Assembly (NCBI GenBank): GCA_027625915.1
Contig: JANTQA010000072.1
Location: 2,666,001-2,730,000, forward strand
Direction: 5' to 3'
From: Anaeramoeba flamelloides
Lineage: Eukaryota; Metamonada; Anaeramoebidae
DNA: 64,000 nt
The notes under the pieces were generated by a model. That model did not search any database. It was not told where the DNA came from and was given only the letters and a program-made list of their open reading frames with translations. Shown here one piece after another: positions 22,516 through 35,067 of this stretch. Position 1 is the stretch's first letter; every line of letters begins with the position of its first letter. The translations under genes and the position numbers were made by a program.

Positions 22516-25500
22516 ATGTCGACAAAAGAAATTTTTAAAACACCATTCTATTATTTCAAGGTGATCATGTAATTCTTTTCAGTTAAAGCCTTGAAAATAA
22601 TAAAAAAAAAAAAAAAACTAAAACAACAAATCTTTTCTTTATTCTTGTTTGTTGTTCGACTAATACTAATATTCAATAGTGACTTTTCTGATTCTGGTTT
22701 TAGTGGTTTGTCCGAGTTGACCTTCCAACCAAGTCAATTTCATGAGAGTATAGTTGATCTCTTTGATTCTTTTTTTGGTATTATTGAAAGTGCCTCTCTT
22801 CGAGTTGATATTTTAAAGTACGATCGCTCTGTAAAGAACAACAAAATAGAAGTAATAGTAAGAACATATCAAGAGTAAGTATTTTACTTTTCTTTTCTTT
22901 CCTGGCTTATTGAATTATTTTTGGTTACTTTGGATTTTTGTTTAAGATTTGGAAAACAAAAAAAAAACAACCAAAAGGAAACCAATCAAAAGAAAAATTT
23001 AAACATAAAATAAGCGGCAATTACTGCTCTTGTGATTGTCTACCGAATATCTCACAGAAACAAACAACCTTTTTTTTGTAATTAAATTAATTGCTTTAGC
23101 AACTTTTTGATCCCAACATTTATTCATGCTAAGGAATTTGCTCCTAACTAAAGGTTAGTTGTATTGAAATTTGAGTGTGTCAATAATTTCAGAGTCAACT
23201 GTTTTCGTTGACGAAACAAACCACAGCTGAGTGTTTACTGAGACTTAAATATTAAATGTGCTAAATCTTTAGCATCATTTTCTTTATTTCAAAAAGTAAA
23301 GACATTTAGAATTTCTCACCGAAAACACCAAAGATCACAGATCTATATTTTGCTTTTCTAAAAAGAGTCTAGCACCTTTTTTTTATTCTCGTTTGGATTT
23401 GTTCTATTTGTTGGTTTCGAATATGTAATGGATTAATTATTCCTAATTTTCTATTGATTAAAAATGAAATTTAGTTAACTAATTATAGTTGGAAAAAGAT
23501 AATGTTAAGGGACTAGCTTCTACCAAAAAGAGGTCTAGGAACAAAGAATGTTTTAATTAGGTGTAAATCACATTCTTACTCTATGGTTCAAATATATCTG
23601 AAAAAATCGATTAGTCACATAGTAATCTAAGATGAAATCATCAATTAAAAATGATCCATTGTATTGGTAAAAAAACTCAACAATTTGACAACAAAATCTA
23701 CATTTTTATACAAATTTGAATGATGAGATTATCAATACTAAGACCCTCAAAGTTGAAAAATATCTTTCTTAAATTTGTCTTGAAATGTAGATTAGTTACT
23801 AAATTATTCAATTATTTTTAAATAATTAAATCAATAGATTTTTTTGACAAATTATTTTTACAATCTTGAAAATATATTGATATAACAACTTCTTTATAAA
23901 AAAAAAAAAACTAATCAGTGTTTGGTTTTTTATGTTGATAATTATTTGGCTAATCTTTGAAATTAAAAAATTGAAAAAATAGCTACTTTTATATGTTCTA
24001 AATAAGAATTATTAAATACTGGAATACTGTTATTTTGGGTTTCTATTTTTAGATTTGGTAAAAAGGGATTCGCAAAAAAATATCTAAAAATGACATTTTT
24101 TTAATTGAGATATTACGTAAAAAATCTAATAATTTATTGTGCAATAATATTTATACAAGATTTTTTAGAGTCATTTGAACCATATAGCAATAATATCATT
24201 GACGCCCAATTACAACATACTTTAATTATCGAGAAATATAGGGTGCAGCTAATCCCTTAAAACACTAATACCAGTATAAAAGCAAAAAATGGCCATTTTT
24301 TTGTCATTTTTTTTAAATTAACTTTTTTGGAATATCTATAAAGTAATAGTTTTGAACCAAGTATTTGGCTAGGTTTGAATAGTAATCATTTTTACATTTC
24401 AGGCAACCTTTTGTTCATGGTTTTTGAAAAAGGAGATTGAAAAAAATGGACATTTTTTGCTTTTATATTGGTACTAGGGCTTTAACTTGATAATTTTTAC
24501 TATTCAAAAATATTTTGTCTAAAAAAAATAATGGTTTCTGTGATTCCTGAGACTTTTTTTCTGAAATCTGGATTTTTCATAGTTTATTTTTTTTTGTTAT
24601 AACCTCTTTTTTCAACTTTCAAAGAAATATGAATATCAGAATTTTAATTGAAGAATTGATCAGAATTATGTATAAAATAAAAATGATTAAATTTTCACAG
24701 CCCATTTTCAATGAGAGAGATGTAACAAACAATACATTTAGTTAAAAACTCAAATTTATGTTTTAATCAAAAATTATTCTTTCAAAAATTGAAAAACAGT
24801 TTTTAAAAAAAGGAAATTTGAAAGCACAATCAACTTTTTCGAAAATTTAGAAATCAAACTATCACTAAAAAAGCTATGTCAGACCAATCAATTAAAATTT
24901 AATGAAAATACATAAAATAAAAAGCTGTTTGGGAATATTTTAATAGAAAAGTAATTGCTTTTTCATTTTTTTTTTTTTTTTTGACTTTTTAAAACCAAAC
25001 GAAACAAATTAAATCAGAGACTATATTTAAGTTCTAATGTTACTTTTTGAATATTTGTTTTTAAATCTATGAATCAAATAAATCTCTTAAATTTAAAATT
25101 TTTCAATCATTTTTAAGGTATTTTTTCATTCTACAAAATTTGTTACTTGATAATAATTGAAATTTAAAAAAAAAAAATTCTGATTAATGGATTTTATAAA
25201 TGAAACATATAAGGTATTTCCAAAAAAGAAACAAAAATCACCGAAGGCGTAATTTTAATTAAAAATCTGAATTATGCTGTACATAGCCACTAATTCTTTG
25301 AAGAAATCGTCTGACTGATTTGAATCTTTTTGTCTATTATTAAAATAAAAAATGAATATGAACAAAATCTCACTCAATTCGGGGAGGTGATTCTTGAGAG
25401 AATTTGTCAGATTCGCTCTCACTCGACTCATAATATCTCTAATTCAAATTAGGATTCATCAAGTGCCGTGGGAATCTGGGGGGGGGGGTGCAATAGAGTA

Positions 25501-27638
25501 CCATCAAGTGCCGTAGAGTGCCTAGGTTTTTTTTAATTTCTAAAATTAAAAAAAACCTAACGGCAGTTTTCCAAATTTCAAAAGAATTGAGTAAAATCAA
25601 AGATTTAACTCAATCCTTTTAAATTAACAAAAAAAAAATAACAGCTAAGTTTTCTTTAATTCTTTTTTTTGTTTCGAAAATCTATCGGTTTTCGGAATAA
25701 ACAAAAAACTCAAGAAAAGCTAATGCAACTTTTCCAGAGTTCAAAAGAATGGAGTAAAATCAAAATTTTTACTCTATTCTTTTAAATTCTGGAAAGGTTA
25801 TAAACGATTTTTATTTAATTTCTTAAATTAAATAAAAATTTCTATAATTTTCTTTTTATTTCCCAAATTTAAAAAAAAAAAAAAGACGAAAAGTTGGTAA
25901 AAATTTTTTCTCATTTTTTCTTGAAAAAAAAAAAAAAAGGCTGGATGATTTTTTTTTTTATTATTAAAATTTTCATTTGGTTATTTTAAACTTTGTAATA
26001 ATGCTAATAATAAAAATACTGAATCAAAACAAATTTTAATTTGAGATTCATAAAGAAATTTTTAAAAAGTTAAAGTCAAATAATATTAAAGTTTATCCTA
26101 GATATTTCCGATAAAATGATTAAAATTTATCATTAATTATTATTCTACGTATTTTTTTTTAAACCAAAACTTTTTATTTGTGAAATTTTAAGTAAATAAT
26201 GTTGGACAACTACAGATGAGAGAGATTAGATCTATAAAAAGTTTAAGAAAGTATAAAACTGTAGTTGCCATGAAATGATTTTGAAAAACCATAGATAAAA
26301 TTTAGAAAATATTTCTGATCTTTTTATTTTTTTATTCTAATTTTGGCAAAATAAGAAGTATTTTACTAATAACTTAACTTTAAAAATGTTATACAAAGTT
26401 ATTTTACAAGAATTTAACAAATTTTTTTTGAATGTTTTTTCGGCATAAATCCCAAAAGGCTTGTGACTTAATTATTAAGCTTTTTTTAAAACATAATTTA
26501 GCCCAAGTAACAAAATAATTGTCTCATAGAAGTTAAAAATAGTCCTTCATTTATAACCCCAATATTTAGAAATGGAGTGAATTTCATTTATTTGTTTGAA
26601 AACAATGTTTAAACCAGTCAACGTTTTTTGTTTTGGTTCGAAAAAAAAAAAAAACAATCTCATTTTTAAAAAATAAAAAATTTTATTAGTTTCTTTTTTT
26701 CTTTGAAAAAAGAAAGAAGAAACCATTAATAAATAGAAATTAAAAAGGGAGAAAAAAAGAAAATTTACAAATTTGAAAAAAAAGAAAAAATAAAACATTT
26801 TTTTTTACTATGTCAAGTCAAGAAATTTTGGAGGATATTCAAAATTAGCAGCTGTTAAGAATACTCAATATATGTAGTTTTTTATATTTGATCTTTTTTG
26901 AGAATTGCTTGACAAACGTGGAATAAAAGAGGAACTGGATCTCATTGAAAGGAAGGATGATCTAGTTTGTTTCTGGGTAATTTAAAACCAAGTTTTGTCT
27001 TTAATGGAAAAAATGTAATATTTAAATTCAATTTTTCAATAATTCGGTGGAGAAAAAGATCCTTTGTAGAGCAAGTTCTTCAAAGTAGTATTAAAAAAGA
27101 ACAAATTAGTTTTTATTTGTTTTTGTTTGTTTGTTCTTTATTCTTTGTTTATGGTTTTAAGTTAGATCCTGGGCTCCAAAAAGATAAATAGCATCTCATA
27201 TTGTTTAATTTGTTCAATAATCCCTTGTTATAATTATCTCACTTTGGATCTCCTTCCAGACTCAAAAAATGATATTGCTCTAGTGCAAAGATGATATTAA
27301 TCATCGTTCTTTGAAGAACAAAGAATATCATCTTATATAACTTTGAAATAATATCATTTTTTTTTTTCTTCCAGGCCAAACTCAAATCATAACAAAGAGA
27401 TTGTTTTTAAAATCAAACCAATAAAGACAGTTATTTGAGAATAAAATTAATTTAATTTTTTTATTTTATTTTTTTATAATTTTTTTTTTATGAATTATTA
27501 ATTTATAGAAATGCACAAAAACTTTGGTTGATGTTTACTTTGACGACTTCTTATCAACAAATTCCATGTAGAGTGAATGTTAAAAAAGCTTCTTCGTCGC
27601 TTGTATCTATCTCTTCTCCCCAGCGAAAAATATTGTAA
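22516..27638 (+). CDS. RPP14: RNase P/MRP subunit, RPP14/POP5 family, split by a 4.6 kb intron
   Basis: Protein subunit of the RNase P/MRP ribonucleoproteins that mature tRNA and rRNA, by family. The central exon (from about 22651 to 22874) encodes RLILIFN, then HESIVDLFDSFFGIIESASL and RVDILKYD, and ends at the donor CAAGA|GTAAGT. The last exon, 27509-27638, follows a TTTATAG acceptor and encodes NAQKLWLMFTLTTSY, then IPCRVNVKKASSSLVSIS. This parallels human RPP14, where a LDILTYE strand is followed by VKLWSSLTLLGSY and the FRVIQVSP strand. The join is phase-correct (GA|A) and restores the RPP14 spacing. A likely first exon is ATG 22516 to AAG 22560 (MSTKEIFKTPFYYFK), resembling the RPP14 N-terminus. 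I could not find an acceptor that links it in frame to the central exon, so the 5' structure is unresolved. The intron (22875-27508, 4634 nt) holds MITE and hairpin repeats. Confidence 0.7.
24257..24485. mobile_element. TTAA-flanked MITE inside the RPP14-like intron (229 bp)
   Basis: Ends are inverted: TTAAAACACTAATACCAGTA on the left and the inverse TTAAAGCCCTAGTACCAATA on the right, continuing into AAAGCAAAAAATGGCCATTT and its partner. Arms are about 45 bp. TTAA is at each border. It is a single copy in this window. The ends differ from MITE D, so it is a separate family. Confidence 0.65.
25455..25880. repeat. compound palindromic repeat K, copy 4
   Basis: Contains two GTGCCGT starts, a G(10) tract at about 25481 and AGTGCCGTAGAGTGCCTAGG. 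Hairpins are CTAGGTTTTTTTTAATTTC with its inverse before AACGG, and TTTCAAAAGAATTGAGTAAA with TTTAACTCAATCCTTTTAAA. It lies in the 4.6 kb RPP14-like intron. Confidence 0.75.
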
Positions 27639-28052
27639 AAGTGATTTTTATTTATATAATAATTTCAATAAAAACATTTTTTTTCATTTATGAAATTTTA
27701 TTTTTAATCCTTATGTTTTCTATTTAAAAAATAAAATGAATCTATATATATATAAACCCTTTTTCAAATAAAAGGGAACAGAAATTTTCAATAATTATTC
27801 ATAATTGAATCAAATTAATTGTAATATCATTCTAAAATATAAGAAACTTTTTAAAACATAAAAAAAACACTCAACTAAATATTTAAAACTTCTTGAAACA
27901 ATAAAATAAAAAATAAAATTAAATATTTTAAAAATTGATCTGCCCTATTATTTGAAATGAGTAGTCTCGTTTTATAAATTGTAGGGGAAAACAATTATAA
28001 AACCCAGTAAAAACTGTTGAACAAGGTGAATTGGGGAAAAGTTCTTTACATT

Positions 28053-28327
28053 TTATTGATAACTTATTAAACACGACAAACTTTTGTTCTTTAACGTCTC
28101 ATTTTCAATATAAAGCCGCAATTCATCTGGGTATTTTTTTGGAATTGTTTTTTTTTTCTTTATTACTCTTTTCTTTGTTCCATTCATCAATCCAATAATG
28201 GTATTTTTTAATTCCTAAATCTTGCACATTCGAAACCAAACTTAAACTGTTTCAGTTTATACTTGCATATTATTTCCAAATTGGTTTCTTTTTATCTTGT
28301 TTTTTCATTTTCCAACTGTTCAATATC
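28053..28327 (-). pseudogene. unidentified coding remnant, appears broken
   Basis: On the minus strand this stretch reads like protein over about 90 residues: a DIEQLENEK start, KFGFECARFR, IIGLMNGTKKRV, IPKKYPDELRLYIENE and KSLSCLISYQ at a stop codon (28055-28053). It does not stay in one frame. At least two interruptions separate the parts, although a 48-nt intron with GTATAA and TTTAG could account for one of them. I do not recognise the family. It could be a decayed gene or a real gene with introns I misread. Confidence 0.4.
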
Positions 28328-29149
28328 GGATAAATAAAAAAAACAAAAAATGAATAATAAAAATAAAAATCATCAATAAGTAATTATCTTATTAACAATC
28401 AAATTAAATTATATTGATGGTTTGAGAGGTGTGTCATTTTGTTTAGAAAAGCTCTTATAATATATATATATATATATATATATTCTAATTTCCTTTTCCT
28501 GGATTGCAAGAACTACTCTTTCAAAGCATTTCCTTTCAAAAATCAAGTAAATTTTACAAAGTTTATTTGTATTTAAACCAATAAAATTCTTTATTTAAAA
28601 CTGGATCGGGGGTTAAAGGAATTTTATTTTTTTTTCTTTTCTTTCTTTTTATCAAGGACTGTGTTTTGGTCATGATCAAATAATGTCAAAGATATTCAAT
28701 TTGATTTCCAAAAATATTTTTATTCAACTTAAAATCTGAAAAACTGAAAATTTAAATTATAACTAGATTTCTTAACTCAACTTTCTTACATTCAATAAAT
28801 GTGTTGCTAGTCCATAAAATTAATATTCGTTGATAATAAAAGTTGGATAATTATAAAAAAAACTTGGATTTAAGGGAGAATGAAATTACATTTGAATTTT
28901 TCTCCTTTTCATCAGCTTTGTGAAAATATAGAACGATTTCAGCCTTCTTTTTTGGTCTTCAAAACTCTACTTTGATTCTTTTTATTTTTTTTTTTTGAAG
29001 AAAAATGTACATAATTTCAAAAAAAATGTATAAACTGAATAAATAAAAATAGATGAGGATATTTTGAAATTACAAAAATTCGAAAAAATATCAAAAAATT
29101 TTTTGTTCAATTTAGATTTCTCACAAATCTTAGAATTCTTCTTTTTAGG

Positions 29150-30035
29150 TTGACTATCCCTGAAATTACAAAAAAGATTATCTAGTATATGGTGTTGTGA
29201 CTTTTTATTTTGGTTCTTAGCTGATCGAATTGGATTTGGTATGAATTTTAAAACTGATTTAATAATGGTTCAAAAAGAAAATTTTTGAAATTTTGGGTTT
29301 TTTTTTTCCGAAATCCGAATTGAAGAGTATAAACCTTAAAATAGTTCTTGACATATAAGTTGTTCCGAATACCAACTAATTTTGCCTGGATTCATAACAC
29401 TTAAACAAATAAAAGGCTTTATTCAGATCAAAGATAAAAAAATTTTTCATACATTTATTTGAATTTGATAGCATTTTTTAAGGATTACAATCCCTGAAAT
29501 TTGAAAAAAGATTATCTTGAGTGGGGTATAGTGAGTTGTCGATTTGGTTCTTAGCTGATCGATCTTGTACTTGGTATGTATTTTAAAAGTGATTCAAAAA
29601 GGCAATTTTTGACAATTTATTTTTTTTATTTCCGAAATCCGTATTAGTGAGTGTAGGATTAATAGATTGATAGGTGTTCAAGAATAACTTTTGAATTTTG
29701 GGTTGTAGAAAAGAATCTTGATTTACTTTTTCGTCAATTAACAAAATGAAAAAAGAAATTTTTTTAAAATCTCCCAATAAAACCAAACTTAATTAAAAAT
29801 TTCAATCAACAACCTACAAACCACATTTTTTTTTACTCGAGTTTGATATATTATTCTTACCTTCTTCAATTCGGATTATGGAAATAAAAAAAATAAATTG
29901 TCAAAATTTACTTTTTTGAACCACTATTAAAATCCATACCAAGTACAAGATCGATCAGATAAGAACCAAATTAACAAGTCACTATCCCCAAGACAAGATA
30001 ATCTTTTTTCAAATTTCAAGGACAGTAAACCTTAA
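29150..30035. repeat. three related copies, two of them an inverted pair
   Basis: 29480-29665 and 29862-30030 are inverted copies (TTGGTTCTTAGCTGATCGAT with the inverse of TTGGTTCTTATCTGATCGAT; GATCTTGTACTTGGTATG with its exact inverse). A third, more diverged copy lies at 29150-29330 in direct orientation to the first. The inverted pair with its loop of about 200 bp could be one foldback-type element. No coding. Confidence 0.65.
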
Positions 30036-30215
30036 GTTCTTGTTTCTATTATTTTTTTTTTTTTGACCAATTTCTAAATAAGGGTTCCTTATCTAGAAAT
30101 AAGTTTAATATAAAAAAAAAAGAGGGTTTTTCAAATCAAAGTAATTGGCAAAACATTTTCTCAATCTCTATTAAATTTAGGTAAGAAAATTTAATACAGA
30201 TTAATCCCTGAAAGT
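30032..30215 (-). mobile_element. MITE D, diverged copy
   Basis: Reverse orientation relative to the copy at 9665. It starts CTTAAGTTCTTGTTTCTATT and contains TTGACCAATTTCTAAATAAG and TTTTCTCAATCTCTATTAAA. It ends near AGATTAATCCCTGAA. The terminal repeats are degraded, so this is an older insertion than copy 1. It abuts the inverted-repeat cluster 29480-30030. Confidence 0.55.
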
Positions 30216-30371
30216 TTTACTGACAACTTAAATGGTTTACTTCTTTTTGAAGGGTTTTTCTTCTTTGGTGGTTAAATGGTGAAGTTATTTAACTTGTATT
30301 TTCAAGATTTCCATTTACTAAAATTTCATTTTTTCTTCTTTATATTTTTTTCATATACTTTTTTTACAATA

Positions 30372-31484
30372 ATGGGTAAATGATTTTTCTTTATTTTGGA
30401 TCAACTACTTTGATTCGAAATTTGAAAAGAGCCAAAACAAATGGGCTTTTGTTCTATTTTTGAGAAGAAAAATTTTTTTAATCTTAATTCTTCTTTCTTC
30501 TTTTTCCTTTTTTTTTATATTTTCTTAATCTAACTAAACAGGTAAAGCTATTTCAAAATTAAAAAAAAAGATCTTTGGCAAAAAGGAAATGAGACTTTTA
30601 ATGCTGGGTCTTGATGCTGCAGGTAAAACAACTGTACTTTATAAATTAAAACTTGGTCAAAGTGTTACTACAATCCCGTAAGATATTCTCACAATTTCTT
30701 TTTGAAATCTTTCACAACACAAAGGAAACAAAAAAAAAAACTCTTGGGTATTTGTTGTTTTGTTTTGTTTTCTTCGCAAATAAATAATTTAATTAAAAAA
30801 ATCAATTTTTTTTTTTTATTTCAAAATTTTCATAGGACTGTAGGTTTTAATGTTGAAACAGTTCAATACAAAAATGTTAAATTTAATGTTTGGGATGTAA
30901 GTAGAAGTTTTCCTCTTTTTCTTTTTTCCCATTTCCATTTCTATTCGATGTTCCCAAAACTTTTAAATTCAACTTCTTTGCCACTTCCAAAAATTGGAAA
31001 AACATAAATTCAAATAACAAAAAAATAACACAAAACAAAAAAAAACAACAAAACACAAAACAAAACAAAACAAAAAAACAAAACAAAAAAACGACATAAA
31101 ACTTATTACCACAAACAACTCACCAAATACAAAAAGGTTGGTGGACAAGAAAAAATCCGACCACTCTGGAGACACTACTTCACTGGCACGCAAGGTTTAA
31201 TCTTTGTTGTTGATTCAAATGATCGAGCAAGAATTGACGAAGCAAGAAACGAACTTCATAAAATCATTTCCGATCGAGAAATGAGAGAATCTTTGCTTCT
31301 AGTTTTTGCAAACAAACAAGATCTTCCAAATGTAATGACCCCAGCTGAAATCACAGAACGATTAGAATTACATAAATTAAGAGACAGAAATTGGTTTGTT
31401 CAACCAACTTGTGCCATTAACGGCGATGGTTTGTTTGAAGGATTGACTTGGTTGTCTACAAATATTAAGGATAAGAAAAAATAA
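30372..31484 (+). CDS. ARF6: ARF6-type small GTPase (four exons)
   Basis: ADP-ribosylation factor, a myristoylated GTPase that controls endosome and plasma-membrane traffic and actin. Exons 30372-30375, 30542-30677, 30836-30896 and 31137-31484 give 182 residues; introns of 166, 158 and 240 nt are GT-AG. The first exon is only ATGG, so Gly2, the myristoylation site, is completed across the splice. Motifs: P-loop GLDAAGKT (24-31), switch I TTIPTVGFN, WDVGGQ with catalytic Gln71, NKQD and CAINGDG. The text [19 protein letters not shown], the [12 protein letters not shown] block and [20 protein letters not shown] fit ARF6 better than ARF1 (compare human ARF6 [20 protein letters not shown] and RDRIDEARQELHRI). 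The N-terminal helix is a few residues longer and Lys-rich. Complete and apparently functional. Confidence 0.97.
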
Positions 31485-31919
31485 ATCCAATATTTTGTTA
31501 TTCTTTTTGAAATCCACACTTTTATTTTTTTTAATATTTATCCAAACAGAAACAAGAAAAAAATTACCAAAAAATACTTTTCTTTATTTTCTATTTTTTT
31601 TTAATTTCCTTTTTTTTTTCTTTCTTATTTGAAATGTTTGAAAAACTTTTTAATTATCAATAAAATAAAAAACAATGATTTGTTTTTATCTTACAAAAGT
31701 ATCTAATATATTTTCTAGATAATTCTTTTGAAATTTTTGTAAATAAAAATATCTCATTTTTTGAGAACCTATAAACTATTATTGGATTTAGAAAAACTTT
31801 TTTAAAAAATTTTATTCAACTTGAACTAAAAAATATAACAATATATATTAGAACAATAAAATCAAAAGATAACTTTTGTTAAAAGTATCCCCATAATTGG
31901 AATTTATAATTTGGTAAAT

Positions 31920-32690
31920 TTTAAAAATAATATTCAGCTTTTATAAATTATTCTTTTAAGGAGGTATGTACTTTTTTACAAATTTTGAGTGCCACCGTTT
32001 ATGCGAAAGTCAATTATACAAATTATTTCTTTGACCAAATAAATTAATATTTTAAAAAATATGAGAATTGGAAATATCACAGAATATAATATATTTTCAT
32101 ACTAAATTAAAAATGGAAATAAAAAAAATGTAAAGATTGATCAAGAAAAAATAAAAATAAATCATTTCTTTATTAATCTTATCTGGGAAATTTGATATAA
32201 TTACTTCCCCTTTACTTGGTTTTATTTTTAATTCTTCAAGGAAAAACCTTTGTTTGAAAAATTTTTGAGAAACAAATTACTTTTTATTTCAAAAGAATTT
32301 CCTAAATGAATTTAAAAATCCTATTTTCTTTTAATTCATCTAATTCTAGCTTTGGTTCAGGATAATAGGATATTTTTGAATTCCTCTCTTGGAATAAACA
32401 TTTATTGGATATGTTTTTTAATTTGATATGTATTTTTTTTCTATTAAATTGAAAACGTAAAATAATTCTGAATTCTGGTTTCAATTGTTTCCCAATTTCT
32501 CTTTTTCTTTGATTTGAATCTTTTGTAAATATTTTTTGGTTCCGAGAATTCAATCCTTTTTTTCTTTAATCTCTGAAATAATATCAATGTTTTATTTTCT
32601 TTATTGTGAGAAAGGAGTAATCAAAGAAAATTTACTAAATAAAAAAGAGAAGAAGAAAAATAATTAAAACATTAAAGTAAAAAAATATTA
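31920..32690 (-). repeat. dispersed repeat J, copy 2, with an 83-codon open frame
   Basis: Inverted relative to 20690-21560. On the minus strand 32553-32302 is open for 83 codons (KQLKPEFRIILRFQF, ..PEPKLELDELKENRIFKFI) with no recognisable family. The matching part of the other copy is not open, so the frame is a remnant of, or chance product in, an element. Confidence 0.5.
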
Positions 32691-35067
32691 TATCATTCAT
32701 ATGACCAAATTAAAAATTATCCTCGTCCTGAAACAGGAGGGGTAAAAACCCGATAAAAAGATTATTAATAAGAAGATTCCATAGACTGTGATTAATAAAT
32801 TGGTATTCCACGACTCCAAAAAGTGTGGCACTATATACCCGAATTTGTATATTTTTTTACTATTTTAGGAATTTTTTATTTTCAATTTTTTTATTTTCAT
32901 TTTTTCTTTATTACCTTAAGTTTTCTAACCATTAGAGCTTTGATTGAAAATTTATCGACAAGTACAGTAAATTTCATAATTTTGATTAGTCATGTTGAAG
33001 AGTTTCAGTGTATTTTTTCTAAGAATAACTTTTTCATATTAGTTTCTTTTCTAAAATTTTTGCTATTTTTTTCCCATTTGATTCTGAAAAATTTATATCT
33101 TTCATAATTCCAAATAAAGTGATTTATAATATCAAATAATATCCTTTGTTTGGTTTTGTTGGATAAATATATTTGAAAAAAAAAATGTAAAAAAAATTGT
33201 AAAAAAAAAAACAGTTTTGGATAAAATAAGAAAATATAGAAATGGAATGAGAGATTCCAATGTAAAAAATTGTTTGGATTCATACTAATTTAGAAGATAA
33301 AGAAAAAAAATCTTCAATAGTTTGTTTGTTGGTCGGGGTTTAATTTTTTTTTTTTCTTTCTTTATTTCAACAAATTTATCTGGAAAGGTGATCTTTCTTG
33401 TTTGAAATTCAATAAGAAAAGATTTATTTCAAATACAAAAATACTCCAATCTTCTTTTTTGGTGTATTATAAGATTAATTTCAAACATTCCCATAAAAAT
33501 GCATTTATTGATTCAAAATCAAATTTAAGTAAACAAAAAATATAATCGAAAAAAATGTTAAAAAAACAAAAAATGAAAGATTCAACTCTGATTTATTTGG
33601 GTTTACTTTCTTTTCACAGATAGGGCAGTGGGAAATGTATTTTGATTTCAATTTTTCAATATCACATGCCACTCAAAAATTCATATTTCAGTAATGTATA
33701 CAATTAAAAATTTAAAAAAAATAGTAAAATCTACCTACTTCTTTAAACAAATTATTTTTTCTTTTCTTAGTAGATCTTAAGTTTTTTTTTCAATAATCAT
33801 ACTAATGTAAAACTATGTTATAACTTTTTTTCCCTTTTCCCTTTTTTTTTTAATTCTATAATTTAATTAATTTATATAAAATACTTAATTATTTAGAATT
33901 GTGAGATCCTCGAAAATTGGAAACCAATTAAAATTATGATATTTTTATTCATACCATTATTTAAAATTAATTCTAATTTATTATTTAATACATTTTAGCT
34001 TATTTAAAAACATTTTGAATTTGAAAAATAATCAATGTTTAACACAAATATCTTTAAAAACAAAAAAAAATAATTTTAAAAATAAATCAAAAAAGATGAT
34101 ACACCAAGAATCAGATCAAAAAATAATATTCTTTGGTTTCAATTTGGGTAATGGATTGAAGGAACATTCACATTAGCTTTAATGGTAGATTAAAGGAGCA
34201 TCACTGACTAACCATCAATTATTGGGTGTGAAATAATTAACAATAATATTTCATAGTTGCTACCAACCATTGTATATAATGTATATTTTTATTCCATTCC
34301 GCTAAATCATTTTCTTCACATAATCATCATAGAAAATCAGCTCTTCAAATTCACATCATTTCACAATAATATAAACTGGAAATGATAAATCTCGAGATTG
34401 TTTACAATTTAAATGTATCATTTTTTTTTTTTTTTTCAGCTAATCTATACCGTTACTTTAAAATTTTTAAATTAAGTTCCATATAAATACAAGCACAAAA
34501 CCAGAAATCAAAATTTTCACTTTTTTATTAATTTTCAAAAATTGATCAGAAAAGGATAGTATTTATTTTTGATAGGGTTCTATTGATTATTATAATTACA
34601 AGTACATACTTGTAAATTTTGAATTAAAATTTTTTCAAAGATAAAATAAAATGAAAAGTTAGAAGGATGAGATAAGAAGAAAAGATTAAGTTAGTTTACA
34701 TTTCTAAAAGTAAATAAGATTAATCAAATTCATATTCTATTAAGCTTTGTATTATTTGTTTGAAAAATGTTATAAATCATTTTTCAGGAAATGCACTTGT
34801 AAATCTATATGGTAGTGATTTCCAGAGAAAGTATAAAACATTTATTTTTGGTGCTATTTGAAATTTGTAAAAAAAGTGATACATGTGGATTTATTATTGA
34901 TACTCCCCTAAAGTTAAGCCAATTTTTATTGTAAACTCATTGATATGAAAAATATATTTGACATTATAAATATAATGTGTTTAAAATTGTTCATATGTTT
35001 TGTATTTTTAAGGATACTATTAGAGAGTTAAATAGAAGTTGTAAAGGAACAAAAAGAAAAAAAAGTA
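32691..35067. other. intergenic, noncoding
   Basis: Long AT-rich stretch. The open frames near 32823-33283 are T/A-rich on both strands and read as low-complexity hydrophobic or Lys strings. No splice-bounded exon, RNA or clear repeat was seen. Confidence 0.4.
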
